Source: Streptomyces erythrochromogenes
GTDB lineage: Bacteria; Actinomycetota; Actinomycetes; Streptomycetales; Streptomycetaceae
DNA: 64,000 nt
Direction: 5' to 3'
Assembly (NCBI RefSeq): GCF_036170895.1
Contig: NZ_CP108037.1
Coordinates: 36,145 to 100,144, forward strand
Part shown: positions 42,864-50,832 of the stretch, piece after piece
How the letters are laid out: every line of letters starts with the position of its first letter
Numbering within the stretch: position 1 is the stretch's first letter
The notes under the pieces: model-generated
Databases searched by the model: none
The model's input: the letters and a program-made list of their open reading frames with translations, nothing else
What the model was told of the DNA's origin: nothing
Made by a program: the position numbers and the translations under genes

Positions 42864-43991
42864 ATGGGGGCGAAGAGGTGGATGGGGCTTGCCGCGGCCG
42901 GCGTGGTGGCGACCCCTCTGGCGCTGGGAATAGGTCTCGTACTACTCGTCGCCGCGGTAGCGGAGGATGACAGCAAGGGCCGCAGCGTCGGCACCTGGCC
43001 GACGGCCGGCGCGCTGCGCATCGGCGGCCGCGACGGAGTTCCGGCGGAGTACGCCCAGCTGATCATCGACGCCGCTGCCCGCTGCGACCAGGGCCTGCCT
43101 CCCGCGATCCTCGCCGCCCAGATCTGGGCCGAATCCGCCTTCAACCCCCGCGCCGTCTCCTACTCCGACCCGCCGGCCAACACCCGCCCGCTCGCCCGCG
43201 GGATCAGTCAGTTCATCGCCGGCACATGGGAGTCCGAGGGCATCGACGGCGATGGTGACGGCGACCGGGATGTCTGGGACCCCAAGGACGCCATCCCCTC
43301 GCAGGGCTCGATGATGTGCAAGCTCCTGCGGACCGCGAAGGGCCATCCCGAGTACAGCGGGTCCCCCATCGAGAAGGCGCTGGCCGGCTACAACGCGGGG
43401 TGGGGAAGGGTCGAGCAGTTCAAGGGCGTCCCGCCGGTCAGCTTCGCGCAGGGCCAGACGTACAACTACGTCAAGGCGATCATGGCGCAGTCGGCGAAGT
43501 ACACGGCCTCGGGCGGCGGCGGTGGCCCGGTGCAGCTGCCCGCCGGCTTCGAGCTGCCGCCCGACACCCCGCCCCAGGTCCGCACCGCCGTGGCCTGGGC
43601 CCTGGCCCAGAAGGACGGCTGGTACCAGCTCGGCGGCGACTGCACCAACGCCCTCGGCCCGAACCCCCGGCACTGGTGCGACTGCTCGTCCCTGATGCAG
43701 CAGGCGTACAAGGCGGCTGGCATCACCATCCCGCGCGTCACCTTCGACCAGATCAACCTGCCGCTCCAGGTCGGCCTCGACAGCCCGAAGCCCGGCGACC
43801 TCGTCTTCAACGCCGGCAGCGACGGCTCGGCCGCCAGCCCCGGGCACGTCGGCATGTACATCGGCTCGGGCCTCCTGATCGAGTCCCCGCGGACCGGAGT
43901 CCGCACACGGATCGTCCCGTACAGCAGCTGGCGCAACTCCACGAACTACATGACCAGGGCGACAGGAATTCGACGGGTGGTCGCGTGGTGA
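42864..43991 (+). CDS. Bifunctional lytic transglycosylase / NlpC-P60 peptidase
   Basis: ATG at 42864 after GAGGGAG; 375 residues. One N-terminal membrane helix (about 8-33). The transglycosylase domain has catalytic E90 in IWAESAFNP and ARGISQFIAGTWE. The NlpC/P60 domain has nucleophile C274 in WCDCSS and H328 in PGHVGMYIG. VirB1-like enzymes of this double type cut the peptidoglycan for conjugation in Gram-positive bacteria. Transcribed away from the rest of the transfer operon, across a 255-base gap that must hold two divergent promoters. Confidence 0.95.
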   Translation: MGAKRWMGLAAAGVVATPLALGIGLVLLVAAVAEDDSKGRSVGTWPTAGALRIGGRDGVPAEYAQLIIDAAARCDQGLPPAILAAQIWAESAFNPRAVSYSDPPANTRPLARGISQFIAGTWESEGIDGDGDGDRDVWDPKDAIPSQGSMMCKLLRTAKGHPEYSGSPIEKALAGYNAGWGRVEQFKGVPPVSFAQGQTYNYVKAIMAQSAKYTASGGGGGPVQLPAGFELPPDTPPQVRTAVAWALAQKDGWYQLGGDCTNALGPNPRHWCDCSSLMQQAYKAAGITIPRVTFDQINLPLQVGLDSPKPGDLVFNAGSDGSAASPGHVGMYIGSGLLIESPRTGVRTRIVPYSSWRNSTNYMTRATGIRRVVAW

Positions 43992-44593
43992 CCGACACGA
44001 ACACCGGAGACACCGTGCACGAAGACCTCTTCCGCCCCTGGGGTCTGGTCGACCCCGCGTACTGGACGACGGCGGACGCAGAAGAGACAGCCGCTCCCGC
44101 CGAAGTCCCCCTCGTCGCGGAAGCTGGTGTCGTCAGCGACGAGGTCGCCGCCGAGCTGGCCGCCGTCCAGGCCGCTGCGGCCACCGACCTCGCGCACGCC
44201 GGCGTCATCGCCGAGAAGCTCGACGCGAAGACCACGGCAGCCCGTGGCGAGCGGCACATCGAGACGGTGCGGGTACGGGAAGTACGGGCCTACCTCGTAC
44301 TGCTGTCCGGCCACCACGAGACCGCGGTGGCCTGGTACCTCCACGTCGTCCGCCTGCATGCTGCCCTGCACGGCCCGGACCACGAAGAGACCACGCTCGC
44401 GGTTCGGCGCGCCTACAGCATGTGGAAGGACCTGCCGCCCTCGCAGGCAGACCTCCTTGCACCTGAGCTGGTGGAGGCGTTCACCGCAGTGCAGGGAGCC
44501 GGCCTTGACGCAGTGCGACGGATCCAGATCCAGCTTGCACAGCGGGACACGAGCAGCACGCAGGCGGCCCAAGCCGTGGTGATTGCCACCTGA
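43988..44593 (+). CDS. Helical hypothetical protein coupled to the wall hydrolase (201 aa)
   Basis: GTG at 43988 overlaps the hydrolase stop by four bases (GTGA). The first half is Ala/Glu-rich; the second half has VREVRAYLVLLSGHHETAVA and HGPDHEETTLAVRRAYSMWK, resembling a short TPR-like pair of helices. No membrane helix. Probably a cytoplasmic accessory of the hydrolase or transfer apparatus. Confidence 0.7.
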   Translation: MTDTNTGDTVHEDLFRPWGLVDPAYWTTADAEETAAPAEVPLVAEAGVVSDEVAAELAAVQAAAATDLAHAGVIAEKLDAKTTAARGERHIETVRVREVRAYLVLLSGHHETAVAWYLHVVRLHAALHGPDHEETTLAVRRAYSMWKDLPPSQADLLAPELVEAFTAVQGAGLDAVRRIQIQLAQRDTSSTQAAQAVVIAT

Positions 44594-44712
44594 TGCGCAC
44601 CGCCTGACAGGACGGTCTACGCAGGGATGTGCGGATGCGGTCGCACGGTCGTGGCCCGCTCGTCGTTCTCGCGGGCGTAGCGGCGGATCCCGACATCGCA
44701 CGACCCAACGAA

Positions 44713-44745
44713 AAGAGCCGGCGCCCCTACTAGGCACCGGCTCTT
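44713..44745 (+). terminator. Hairpin terminator after the wall-hydrolase operon
   Basis: AAGAGCCGG and CCGGCTCTT form a perfect nine-base stem with a 15-base loop. Confidence 0.6.
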
Positions 44746-45147
44746 GAGCGGTCGTGCGCCAACACGGCCCGCGCTTCCCCTGCTCATGCTGTGGTTGGAG
44801 CCAATAGCGATCAGGGTTCCTCCGCGGCCCCGCACGGGCCCGCGCCAGGTTTCGCATGGTCGCAGCAGTACCGCTCGCAAGCAAGACTGACTGGGGCACC
44901 GCCGCATCAACCCGCGCCCAGCGCCCAGAAGCCGCATGCCCGTCGTCTCATGACGTGGGGCGCCGCTGCATCAACCCCGCCAACGTGACCAGCACGGTCC
45001 CACGCACTTCCGGGGACTGCCACCATCTATGTCCACAGGACACGCGAGGGCGGCGCCAACCGCTCGTGCCCTGTACCCGGTTGGAGCCAAATGTCAGCGC
45101 TCGGTGGCCTCGGTCGCCGCACCCGCCAAAGTCAGGAGTACTGGGTC
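44746..45147. repeat. Left repeat-bearing region upstream of the small membrane protein
   Basis: No gene. It contains a segment (about 44753-44827) similar to the complement of 59600-59690, including TGGCTCCAACC and GTGTTGGCGCACG. TTGGCTCC-type boxes recur here and in the right-hand region. A 22-base direct repeat beginning TGGGGC and ending CATCAACCC occurs at 44892-44913 and 44956-44977, with two mismatches. Such clusters fit iterons, an origin, or binding sites for the MGRPEKP regulators. Confidence 0.55.
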
Positions 45148-45408
45148 ATGCCCGAGAAGAACCTCTCACTTCCCTGCGCCACTGCTCAGCCCGCCCCCCG
45201 ACGACTGCACACCCCCGACGCCGTCGTCATCATCGTGATCATTCTGGCTGCGGCAGCTCTCAGCAGCACCGGCTTGCCCGTCGCCGATGTCCTGCAGCTC
45301 CTCGCCTGCGCCGGCTTGGTCGCGATCCTGCTCATCGGGCTGGGCACGGCAGCGCCTGTCAAGGCAATCCGAGCCGCACTTCGCGTCGCCGCCGGCCCCG
45401 CAGTCTGA
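45148..45408 (+). CDS. Small two-helix membrane protein (86 aa), left module
   Basis: ATG at 45148 with AGGAG nine bases upstream. It starts MPEKNLSLP and has two hydrophobic helices (AVVIIVIILAAAALSSTGLP and VLQLLACAGLVAILLIGLGT). The same plan, spacing and neighbouring gene recur at 58947-59213 in reverse orientation. Likely membrane partner or sensor for the adjacent MGRPEKP regulator. Confidence 0.7.
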   Translation: MPEKNLSLPCATAQPAPRRLHTPDAVVIIVIILAAAALSSTGLPVADVLQLLACAGLVAILLIGLGTAAPVKAIRAALRVAAGPAV

Positions 45409-45417
45409 GGCCCAGAA

Positions 45418-46053
45418 ATGGGACGCCCCGAAAAGCCGATTCTCGACCACCCCGCAAACGAGCGCCTCCAGCAACTCGCGGAATACCTGAGGGGCCGGCG
45501 CCAGCGGGCCGGCCAGCCCACCTATCGTGCGCTGGCCACGGCAGCGGGCATGCACGCCACCACCCTGCAGCGAGCTGCCTCCGGCAGGACGGTCCCCAAA
45601 CTGCACGTGGTGCTGGCCTACGTCCGTGCGTGCGACGCTTCTGTAGACGATCGGGCCCTGGACAGAGCGAAGCTGCTCTGGCAGGAAGCCCGCTTGGAGG
45701 AATCCCGGCACCTCCACCACGTCCCCGCCTTCACCATCCTCATCCCCTTACACCGGATCCGAGACCTCGCTGAACTCAGCCATCGGCTGAGGCGGCTCTA
45801 TCAAGAAGCCGGATCGCCCACACTCCGAGAGATGGAGCTGCGGGCTGGTGCGTACGGCGTGCTACCCCGGAGCACTGCCCATCGGATCATCCACATGAAA
45901 TCGGTCCCCCGCAGCATGCAGCAGTTCCGAGCGTTCCTTCGCGCCTGCGAGGTACCCGCGCGGTCATTTCCTGCGTACGAAGAAGCATGGGACCGGGCAT
46001 GGATCCGTGAGCGACGCCTCGCGCTCCTTCGAACTGCTTCCGCGAGCGAGTGA
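45418..46053 (+). CDS. MGRPEKP-type helix-turn-helix regulator (211 aa), left module
   Basis: ATG at 45418, nine bases after the small membrane gene. N-terminus MGRPEKPILD followed by LAEYLRGRRQRAGQPTYRAL, ATAAGMHATTLQRAASGRTV, an XRE-like helix-turn-helix. The C-terminal half has a second such region (EMELRAGAYGVLPRSTAHRI, HMKSVPRSMQQFRAFLRACE). Its counterpart at 58186-58935 shares both regions. Probably controls plasmid maintenance genes; parAB lie just downstream. Confidence 0.8.
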   Translation: MGRPEKPILDHPANERLQQLAEYLRGRRQRAGQPTYRALATAAGMHATTLQRAASGRTVPKLHVVLAYVRACDASVDDRALDRAKLLWQEARLEESRHLHHVPAFTILIPLHRIRDLAELSHRLRRLYQEAGSPTLREMELRAGAYGVLPRSTAHRIIHMKSVPRSMQQFRAFLRACEVPARSFPAYEEAWDRAWIRERRLALLRTASASE

Positions 46054-46203
46054 TCAGGTTCCTCATCGAGCTGGTTCGACGTCGGGCAGGCCCACCCCGC
46101 CTCCTCCAACACGTCGGCCTACCGAAGCGCTTCCTCACCATCTGACAAGCTGTCCCCGTCCGAGTAGCCGCGAACAAGCGGTGAAACCAACGGAAGGCAC
46201 AGC

Positions 46204-46977
46204 ATGAGCACCACTCTGACCAGACCCGGCGAGCGTGCAGAGGACCGCGCGAAGGTGGTCGTCGTCGTCCAGCAGAAGGGCGGCACCGGCAAAACCACCA
46301 TCGCCATCAACGTGGCCGCCTGCTCCGGGCGGTCTGCGGTCTACCCGCAGGCCTCCAACGAGGACGCGCCGGCCCCGGTTGTCGCAGCCGGTATCGACGT
46401 CCAGGGCAGCATCGAGAAGTGGTGCGCCCGTGTCCGCGAGGTGAAGCTCCCGTTCGACTACCTAGTCACCAAGGGCAAGACAGGCATCCTGCCTCTCATA
46501 CTGGGCGACCCCACCAGGCGCCGCGTGATCGTGGACACTCCCGGCTTCATGGATGTCGACCCCGACGCCGAATGGGACGCTGACCCGCTGGGCGACAGCC
46601 GCACGGCCGACGCTCTGCGCGAACTCTTGGACGTCGCAGACCTCGCCATCGTGCCCATCACCCCCTCCCGGATCACCTGGGACGAGGCGGAGTTCACGAT
46701 CGAGCGGATCCTCAAGCCGAGGAAGATCCCCTTCCTCGTCGTGGTCAACATGCACGACCCGAGCAAGGACAAAGCCGAGAAGCAGCTCGACAAGCTCAAG
46801 GCGTGGATCGACGAGAGGGAATACCCGCGCGTTGCGGACCCGATCCGCCGGTACACGATCCACGAGCACGCCCACGAGAACGGCACCTTGGTCACCGAGT
46901 ACAAGATGAGCGGCACTGCGCTGAACGCCCGCGAGGACTTCATGCGTGTGGCCCTGACGATGGAACAGATGCTCTGA
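46204..46977 (+). CDS. parA: ParA-family partition ATPase, system 1
   Basis: 257 residues. Walker A KGGTGKTT (25-32), Walker A' in VIVDTPG, and a ParA signature LAIVPITPSRITWDEAE. It would move plasmid copies apart by ATP-driven dynamics on the nucleoid. The stop overlaps the parB start (TGATG), so they are co-translated. Differs from system 2 at 61536 in length and core sequence, so the pair is not a recent duplication. Confidence 0.92.
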   Translation: MSTTLTRPGERAEDRAKVVVVVQQKGGTGKTTIAINVAACSGRSAVYPQASNEDAPAPVVAAGIDVQGSIEKWCARVREVKLPFDYLVTKGKTGILPLILGDPTRRRVIVDTPGFMDVDPDAEWDADPLGDSRTADALRELLDVADLAIVPITPSRITWDEAEFTIERILKPRKIPFLVVVNMHDPSKDKAEKQLDKLKAWIDEREYPRVADPIRRYTIHEHAHENGTLVTEYKMSGTALNAREDFMRVALTMEQML

Positions 46978-47849
46978 TGGGACAGCAGATCAACCTGCCT
47001 GGCGGCCCCCAGGGGCCGGGCAAGCCGCACACCGCTCTCCAGCTGGCCCGGGCGATCGGCACCCCGCCGGCCCGTCCGCTCACCGACTCCCCGGTGCCGA
47101 CGTCCGACGAAGAGCGAAGGCTCACCGCGTGCGAGGCGGCACTGGAGAACCTGCGGATCGCGTTCTTCGCGGCGGGCAAGGCCCTCCAGGTGATCCGCGA
47201 CGGGAAGCTGTACCGGAAGGGCTTCACGACCTTCGAGGCGTACACGCTGGAGCGTTGGGACATCACCCCGCAGTACGCGGGGAAGCTGATCCGGTCCTGG
47301 CGGGTGGCGGAAGTTGCGTTCGAGAAAGCGGCCAAGGAATCGAACGGTTTGGAAACTGCAGTTTCCAAAAGGCTCGGCTTCACGCACGCCTGGGTGCTGG
47401 TCCCGCTCGTCGAGGAGCACGGCGTGGAGGCGGCAGCAGCCCTGTATCTGACGCTGCTAAAGAAGGACGGCAAGCTCACCTCGGCACTGGTTGCCGCCGC
47501 CGCGGCTGCGATGCCTGTCGACCTGGTGGGCCACCCGCGCAAGCTGGAGTCGTGGGTGGAGCAGTTCGTGCTGAACTACGCTCCGCCGGTCAAGGCGACC
47601 GAACTCGACCCGGCCAAGACGGTGCGGGCTCTGCAGAAGGCCTCGACGGCTTTCGCGCCGGCGGCGGTCCGGGCCGCACTGGAGCACGACCCGTCCGGGA
47701 CCCGTGAGGCCGCACGGAGCCTGATCCTGTCGCTGTCGGAGTCCGCTGGGCTGACGGTTCTGATCGAGGACGACGCCCCGGCCGTGGTCCCCGGGGCCAG
47801 AGGCGGGGACGACGTCGAGGCGAACACAGGCCTGGAAGCGACCGCGTAA
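46977..47849 (+). CDS. parB: ParB-like partition protein, system 1
   Basis: ATG at 46977 overlaps parA by one base; 290 residues. Middle segment FFAAGKALQVIRDGKLYRKG, FTTFEAYTLERWDITPQYAG forms the predicted DNA-binding helix-turn-helix, similar to FEEYADSRGISRPRAYALME in the system 2 protein. It would bind a parS site and stimulate ParA. A near-ideal palindrome lies inside the gene (47348-47369) just after this region, as in system 2. Confidence 0.8.
   Translation: MGQQINLPGGPQGPGKPHTALQLARAIGTPPARPLTDSPVPTSDEERRLTACEAALENLRIAFFAAGKALQVIRDGKLYRKGFTTFEAYTLERWDITPQYAGKLIRSWRVAEVAFEKAAKESNGLETAVSKRLGFTHAWVLVPLVEEHGVEAAAALYLTLLKKDGKLTSALVAAAAAAMPVDLVGHPRKLESWVEQFVLNYAPPVKATELDPAKTVRALQKASTAFAPAAVRAALEHDPSGTREAARSLILSLSESAGLTVLIEDDAPAVVPGARGGDDVEANTGLEATA
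47348..47369. promoter_or_regulatory. Perfect 22-base palindrome within parB, candidate parS
   Basis: TTTGGAAACTG followed by its exact complement, spanning codons for NGLETAVSK. No second copy seen in the window. Location inside parB recalls the position of the site in system 2. Confidence 0.6.
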
Positions 47850-47857
47850 CGCGAGTC

Positions 47858-47896
47858 AGTGCCTCCCGTCCACCGTTCCGGTGGACGGGAGGCACT
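47858..47896 (+). terminator. Hairpin terminator of parAB 1
   Basis: AGTGCCTCCCGTCCACC pairs perfectly with GGTGGACGGGAGGCACT around GTTCC, nine bases after the parB stop. Confidence 0.8.
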
Positions 47897-47944
47897 TCTG
47901 TCGGTGCAGGATGGCTGACTGACGTACCGGTGCGCCCCGGTCGG

Positions 47945-49510
47945 CTACCGTCCCGCGAGGCCGGCCGGGATTCTGCGCCAGGGGCCGTCGTACCGGCCCC
48001 CGCACAGCTCGCATCGGGCTATCAGGAATGCTGACGCGGGGGTGGCCTCCTCGCACGGTTCGACTGCCTCGGATCCCTCGGGAAACACGGCGTGCAGGCG
48101 CGGAGTCGTGCAGATGCAGGGGGCGGCCGTGCGGGCGCTGGCGGTCGGCTGCTGCGGGATCGACACGTGCAGCGGGACCGATACCGGCACGGTGACCGCG
48201 ACGGGGGGCGGCGGGTTGAAATCCAGGGTGAGCGTCACGTATTGGTCCGCGACGTCCCATGGCGGCGGCGGGGCCTCTGCCAGGAACCGGGTACGTAACT
48301 CCCAGGTGGTGAACACGAGCACGCACGCGGCCAGGACCCGGGAGCCGGCGCGGGCGGGATCGGGGTCGATGACCGCGACCGGGTGGGCCGCCTCGCCCAT
48401 CAGCGGGACACCGCCCGCGTAGCGGTCATCGCCGAGGGTTCGTCCGACGTGGTGCGCGCGGAACCCCCTCGTCTGGAGCGCGTCGCTCGCCCATCCCGCA
48501 GTGTCCTCGCCCGCCTCTCCGAGGTGGGGCAGCGGCATGCCCGCGGCTCGGTGCTTGCGCTCGACGACGGCGAGGACGCGGCGGACCATGCGTCGGGTGA
48601 TCTGCTGGAGCCGCAGGCGGCGTTCCTCCGCGTCGGTCAGTCGCCACGACGGGCCGGCCGCTTCCTCCTCCTCGTAGAGGCGTGACTCCAGCAGGCAGTC
48701 CTCTTGACGTTGTCGGGAGTCGAGGAGGCGGAGGTCCTCCTCCTTGCGGCGGCGCTCTGCCTCCGCCCATGCTCGCGCCGACTCCACCGTTTCTTGGTAG
48801 TCGGCCTCCGCGCGCAGGCACCGCTCATCGACCCACAGCACGTCCAGGACGAGTCCTTCGGTCCGACGCTCCGGGCTGTAAGCCACCATCTGACGGTCGA
48901 AGACCCGCCGGAGGAACTCGGTCAGCGTCATCTGGTCGGCCTTGACCCACTGCCCGTCGTCGAACCGGGCCAGGCCCTCCACCACTACGGCCGTTTTCGC
49001 GACTTCGCCCACGCGCACCGAGGGCACCACGCCAAGCCAGGGCGCCCGCCGGTAGCAGAACCACACCGAGGGCACCCCGTCCCCGAGCATCCGGTCCGAT
49101 CGGTCCTGGATGTCGCTGGGTGTGATCCTGGACAACTGCGCTTCCAGGGCGAAGCGCCACCGGCCGCCCGGATCGCTCGCCAGAACATCCGCCCGCCACG
49201 CGCCGTCCGGACCCTCCACCTCGTCGGCCGCGTCCGCGCCAGCCTCCTGCGCCGACGTCAGCAGGCACCACTTCAGGTACAGGTGATCGGGCGACTCGCC
49301 CCCCGCCTGGCAGTCGTCCGGCGCCCCGGGCTGGTGCGCAAAGTGCGGCACCTGAAGGGGAGAGAGCCGGGCGCTCATCGGCCAGCCGCATCCCTCGCAC
49401 GTGAGCTGTGACGGCTTCACCCGGTAGACGTCGTCCCATGATCGGCCGCATCCCAGATCGGACAGGTACGACTGTATTCGCCCCCACTCGGCATGCTCGG
49501 CACAGAACAT
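47945..49510 (-). CDS. Large CoiA-like protein (521 aa)
   Basis: ATG at 49510 with GGGGGG upstream. N-terminal Cys region LTCEGCGWPMSARLSPLQVP, then HFAHQPGAPDD, SPDHLYLKWCLLTSAQEAGA and the nuclease core WRADVLASDPGGRWRFALEA, which mirrors the CoiA-like gene at 19221 (RRADVEVLL, IALEAQ). A long coiled-coil-like middle and a Cys-bearing C-terminus (CELCGGRYDG) follow. Likely a nuclease or DNA-handling factor; competence role not implied in this organism. Confidence 0.75.
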   Translation of the reverse strand: MFCAEHAEWGRIQSYLSDLGCGRSWDDVYRVKPSQLTCEGCGWPMSARLSPLQVPHFAHQPGAPDDCQAGGESPDHLYLKWCLLTSAQEAGADAADEVEGPDGAWRADVLASDPGGRWRFALEAQLSRITPSDIQDRSDRMLGDGVPSVWFCYRRAPWLGVVPSVRVGEVAKTAVVVEGLARFDDGQWVKADQMTLTEFLRRVFDRQMVAYSPERRTEGLVLDVLWVDERCLRAEADYQETVESARAWAEAERRRKEEDLRLLDSRQRQEDCLLESRLYEEEEAAGPSWRLTDAEERRLRLQQITRRMVRRVLAVVERKHRAAGMPLPHLGEAGEDTAGWASDALQTRGFRAHHVGRTLGDDRYAGGVPLMGEAAHPVAVIDPDPARAGSRVLAACVLVFTTWELRTRFLAEAPPPPWDVADQYVTLTLDFNPPPPVAVTVPVSVPLHVSIPQQPTASARTAAPCICTTPRLHAVFPEGSEAVEPCEEATPASAFLIARCELCGGRYDGPWRRIPAGLAGR

Positions 49511-49633
49511 GTTGCCTGCCCCCCAAGTCCGGTGTCGCCCGCAGCGTTCCGTGTGACTCGACCCGCGCGCAGCTCTACCCCTCCTGCTCCGGCTTCAGTC
49601 CGGGCTCGGGTGAGGCCGGGGCATCGGCACGTT

Positions 49634-49925
49634 TCACCAGCGGTGTGTGGCGGACCGCCCGATCTGGCGGGGAACGCCCGGGTCGATGACGCTCAGCGTC
49701 CGGACGCGCAGGGGGCCGACTCCGCCGATCGACCACCTGGCCGGGGTCGGGGCGGCGGTGCCCTGCAGCTGACGGACGACCGGATCGGTTGCCAGGTGCA
49801 CCACCCGGCGTCGGCACCGCCCGTACGCCCGCAGGATCTGCCGCGCGCGCTCGGGGTCTTCGCCGCGAGCTCCACCTCAATGGCCACCATGCCCTCGCCT
49901 GGCAGGAGCAGCCCCGCAGTGCTCA
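49634..49925 (-). pseudogene. Remnant of a replication-relaxation-type protein with a frameshift
   Basis: Reading minus strand gives GLLLPGEGMVAIEVELAAKT, then after a one-base slip RQILRAYGRCRRRVVHLATD, PVVRQLQGTAAP and RVRTLSVIDPGVP before a stop at 49634. The EVEL-x-x-KT motif and following helices resemble the C-terminal part of the replication-relaxation family common on Streptomyces plasmids. The single-base shift and missing N-terminus indicate a dead gene. Confidence 0.55.
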
Positions 49926-50013
49926 CCGTGAATCTGACGAAAGCCGACCGCACCCCTTCATGCACCCGGCACCCTGGGACTGGACAACCGTCATACGGAA
50001 GGGACCGGACCGC

Positions 50014-50724
50014 ATGGCAGACAACTATGGCGACGTCTACGACCCTCGTATGGGCTGGCTCCGCCTGGAGGTCTACGTCGAACCGGAAAACGGGGTAGCC
50101 ATGTTCATGAGCAACGGACACGTCTCCGTGAAGAAGGACGAGTCCCAGCGCGTGAATGAGTGGATCAGCCGGCTCAATGAATCGAAGGTCACCGCGCTCC
50201 ACGCCCTGCTCGTCGAGGACAGCAAGATCGGCGACCTGTTCCATCCCTGCGTCTACGACGACAAGGACAGCCCTTCCGCCATCGGCGGCCAGGGCTGCCT
50301 GTGCAAGCAGGCCTTCACCGACCCTCTGACCGCCTTACCCGTGGTCCGCGAGCACTACCGCACCGTCAGCGGAAACATCGAGACCTGGACCTATCGCTCG
50401 ATCACCAGCCGTGGACTCCCGCCTTCCTCCAAGGTCACCAGCATCATCGTCGACCCCCACGAGTTCTGGATGCGCGACGACGATGGCGCCCTTCACTTCC
50501 TGCCCCGTACCGACAACTCCGGCTACGGCATCGGCTACGGCGGCGGCGGCCCCTACACCCTCTGCCAGATGATCGAACAACTCGTCGAGTCCGGCGGCAC
50601 CGTGGCTACTCCGCCCCGACACCGACCCGCGCCGAACGACGCCCTCGCTGCCTGGGCTCGCGACGACACCATCAGCCATCAGGGCGAGTACACCCTCAAG
50701 GACCTCCGCGCCTTCATCCGCTGA
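50014..50724 (+). CDS. Hypothetical protein (236 aa)
   Basis: ATG at 50014 with GGAAGGGA upstream. Mixed alpha/beta protein with YGDVYDPRMGWLRLEVYVEP, CVYDDKDSPSAIGGQGCLCK and a Gly/Tyr-rich loop (YGIGYGGGGPYT). No family recognised and no membrane helix. Convergent with the relaxase gene; both end within about 110 bases. Confidence 0.65.
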   Translation: MADNYGDVYDPRMGWLRLEVYVEPENGVAMFMSNGHVSVKKDESQRVNEWISRLNESKVTALHALLVEDSKIGDLFHPCVYDDKDSPSAIGGQGCLCKQAFTDPLTALPVVREHYRTVSGNIETWTYRSITSRGLPPSSKVTSIIVDPHEFWMRDDDGALHFLPRTDNSGYGIGYGGGGPYTLCQMIEQLVESGGTVATPPRHRPAPNDALAAWARDDTISHQGEYTLKDLRAFIR

Positions 50725-50832
50725 CGTCTGGTGTCACCATGCCGAAGGCGGCCTCCGCTCCGGATGTCGCCTTCGGCTTACCGGGCCATGGTCCGCTTTG
50801 GGGGGCCCTCGGGTGAGAGGGGCGGACGCGGG

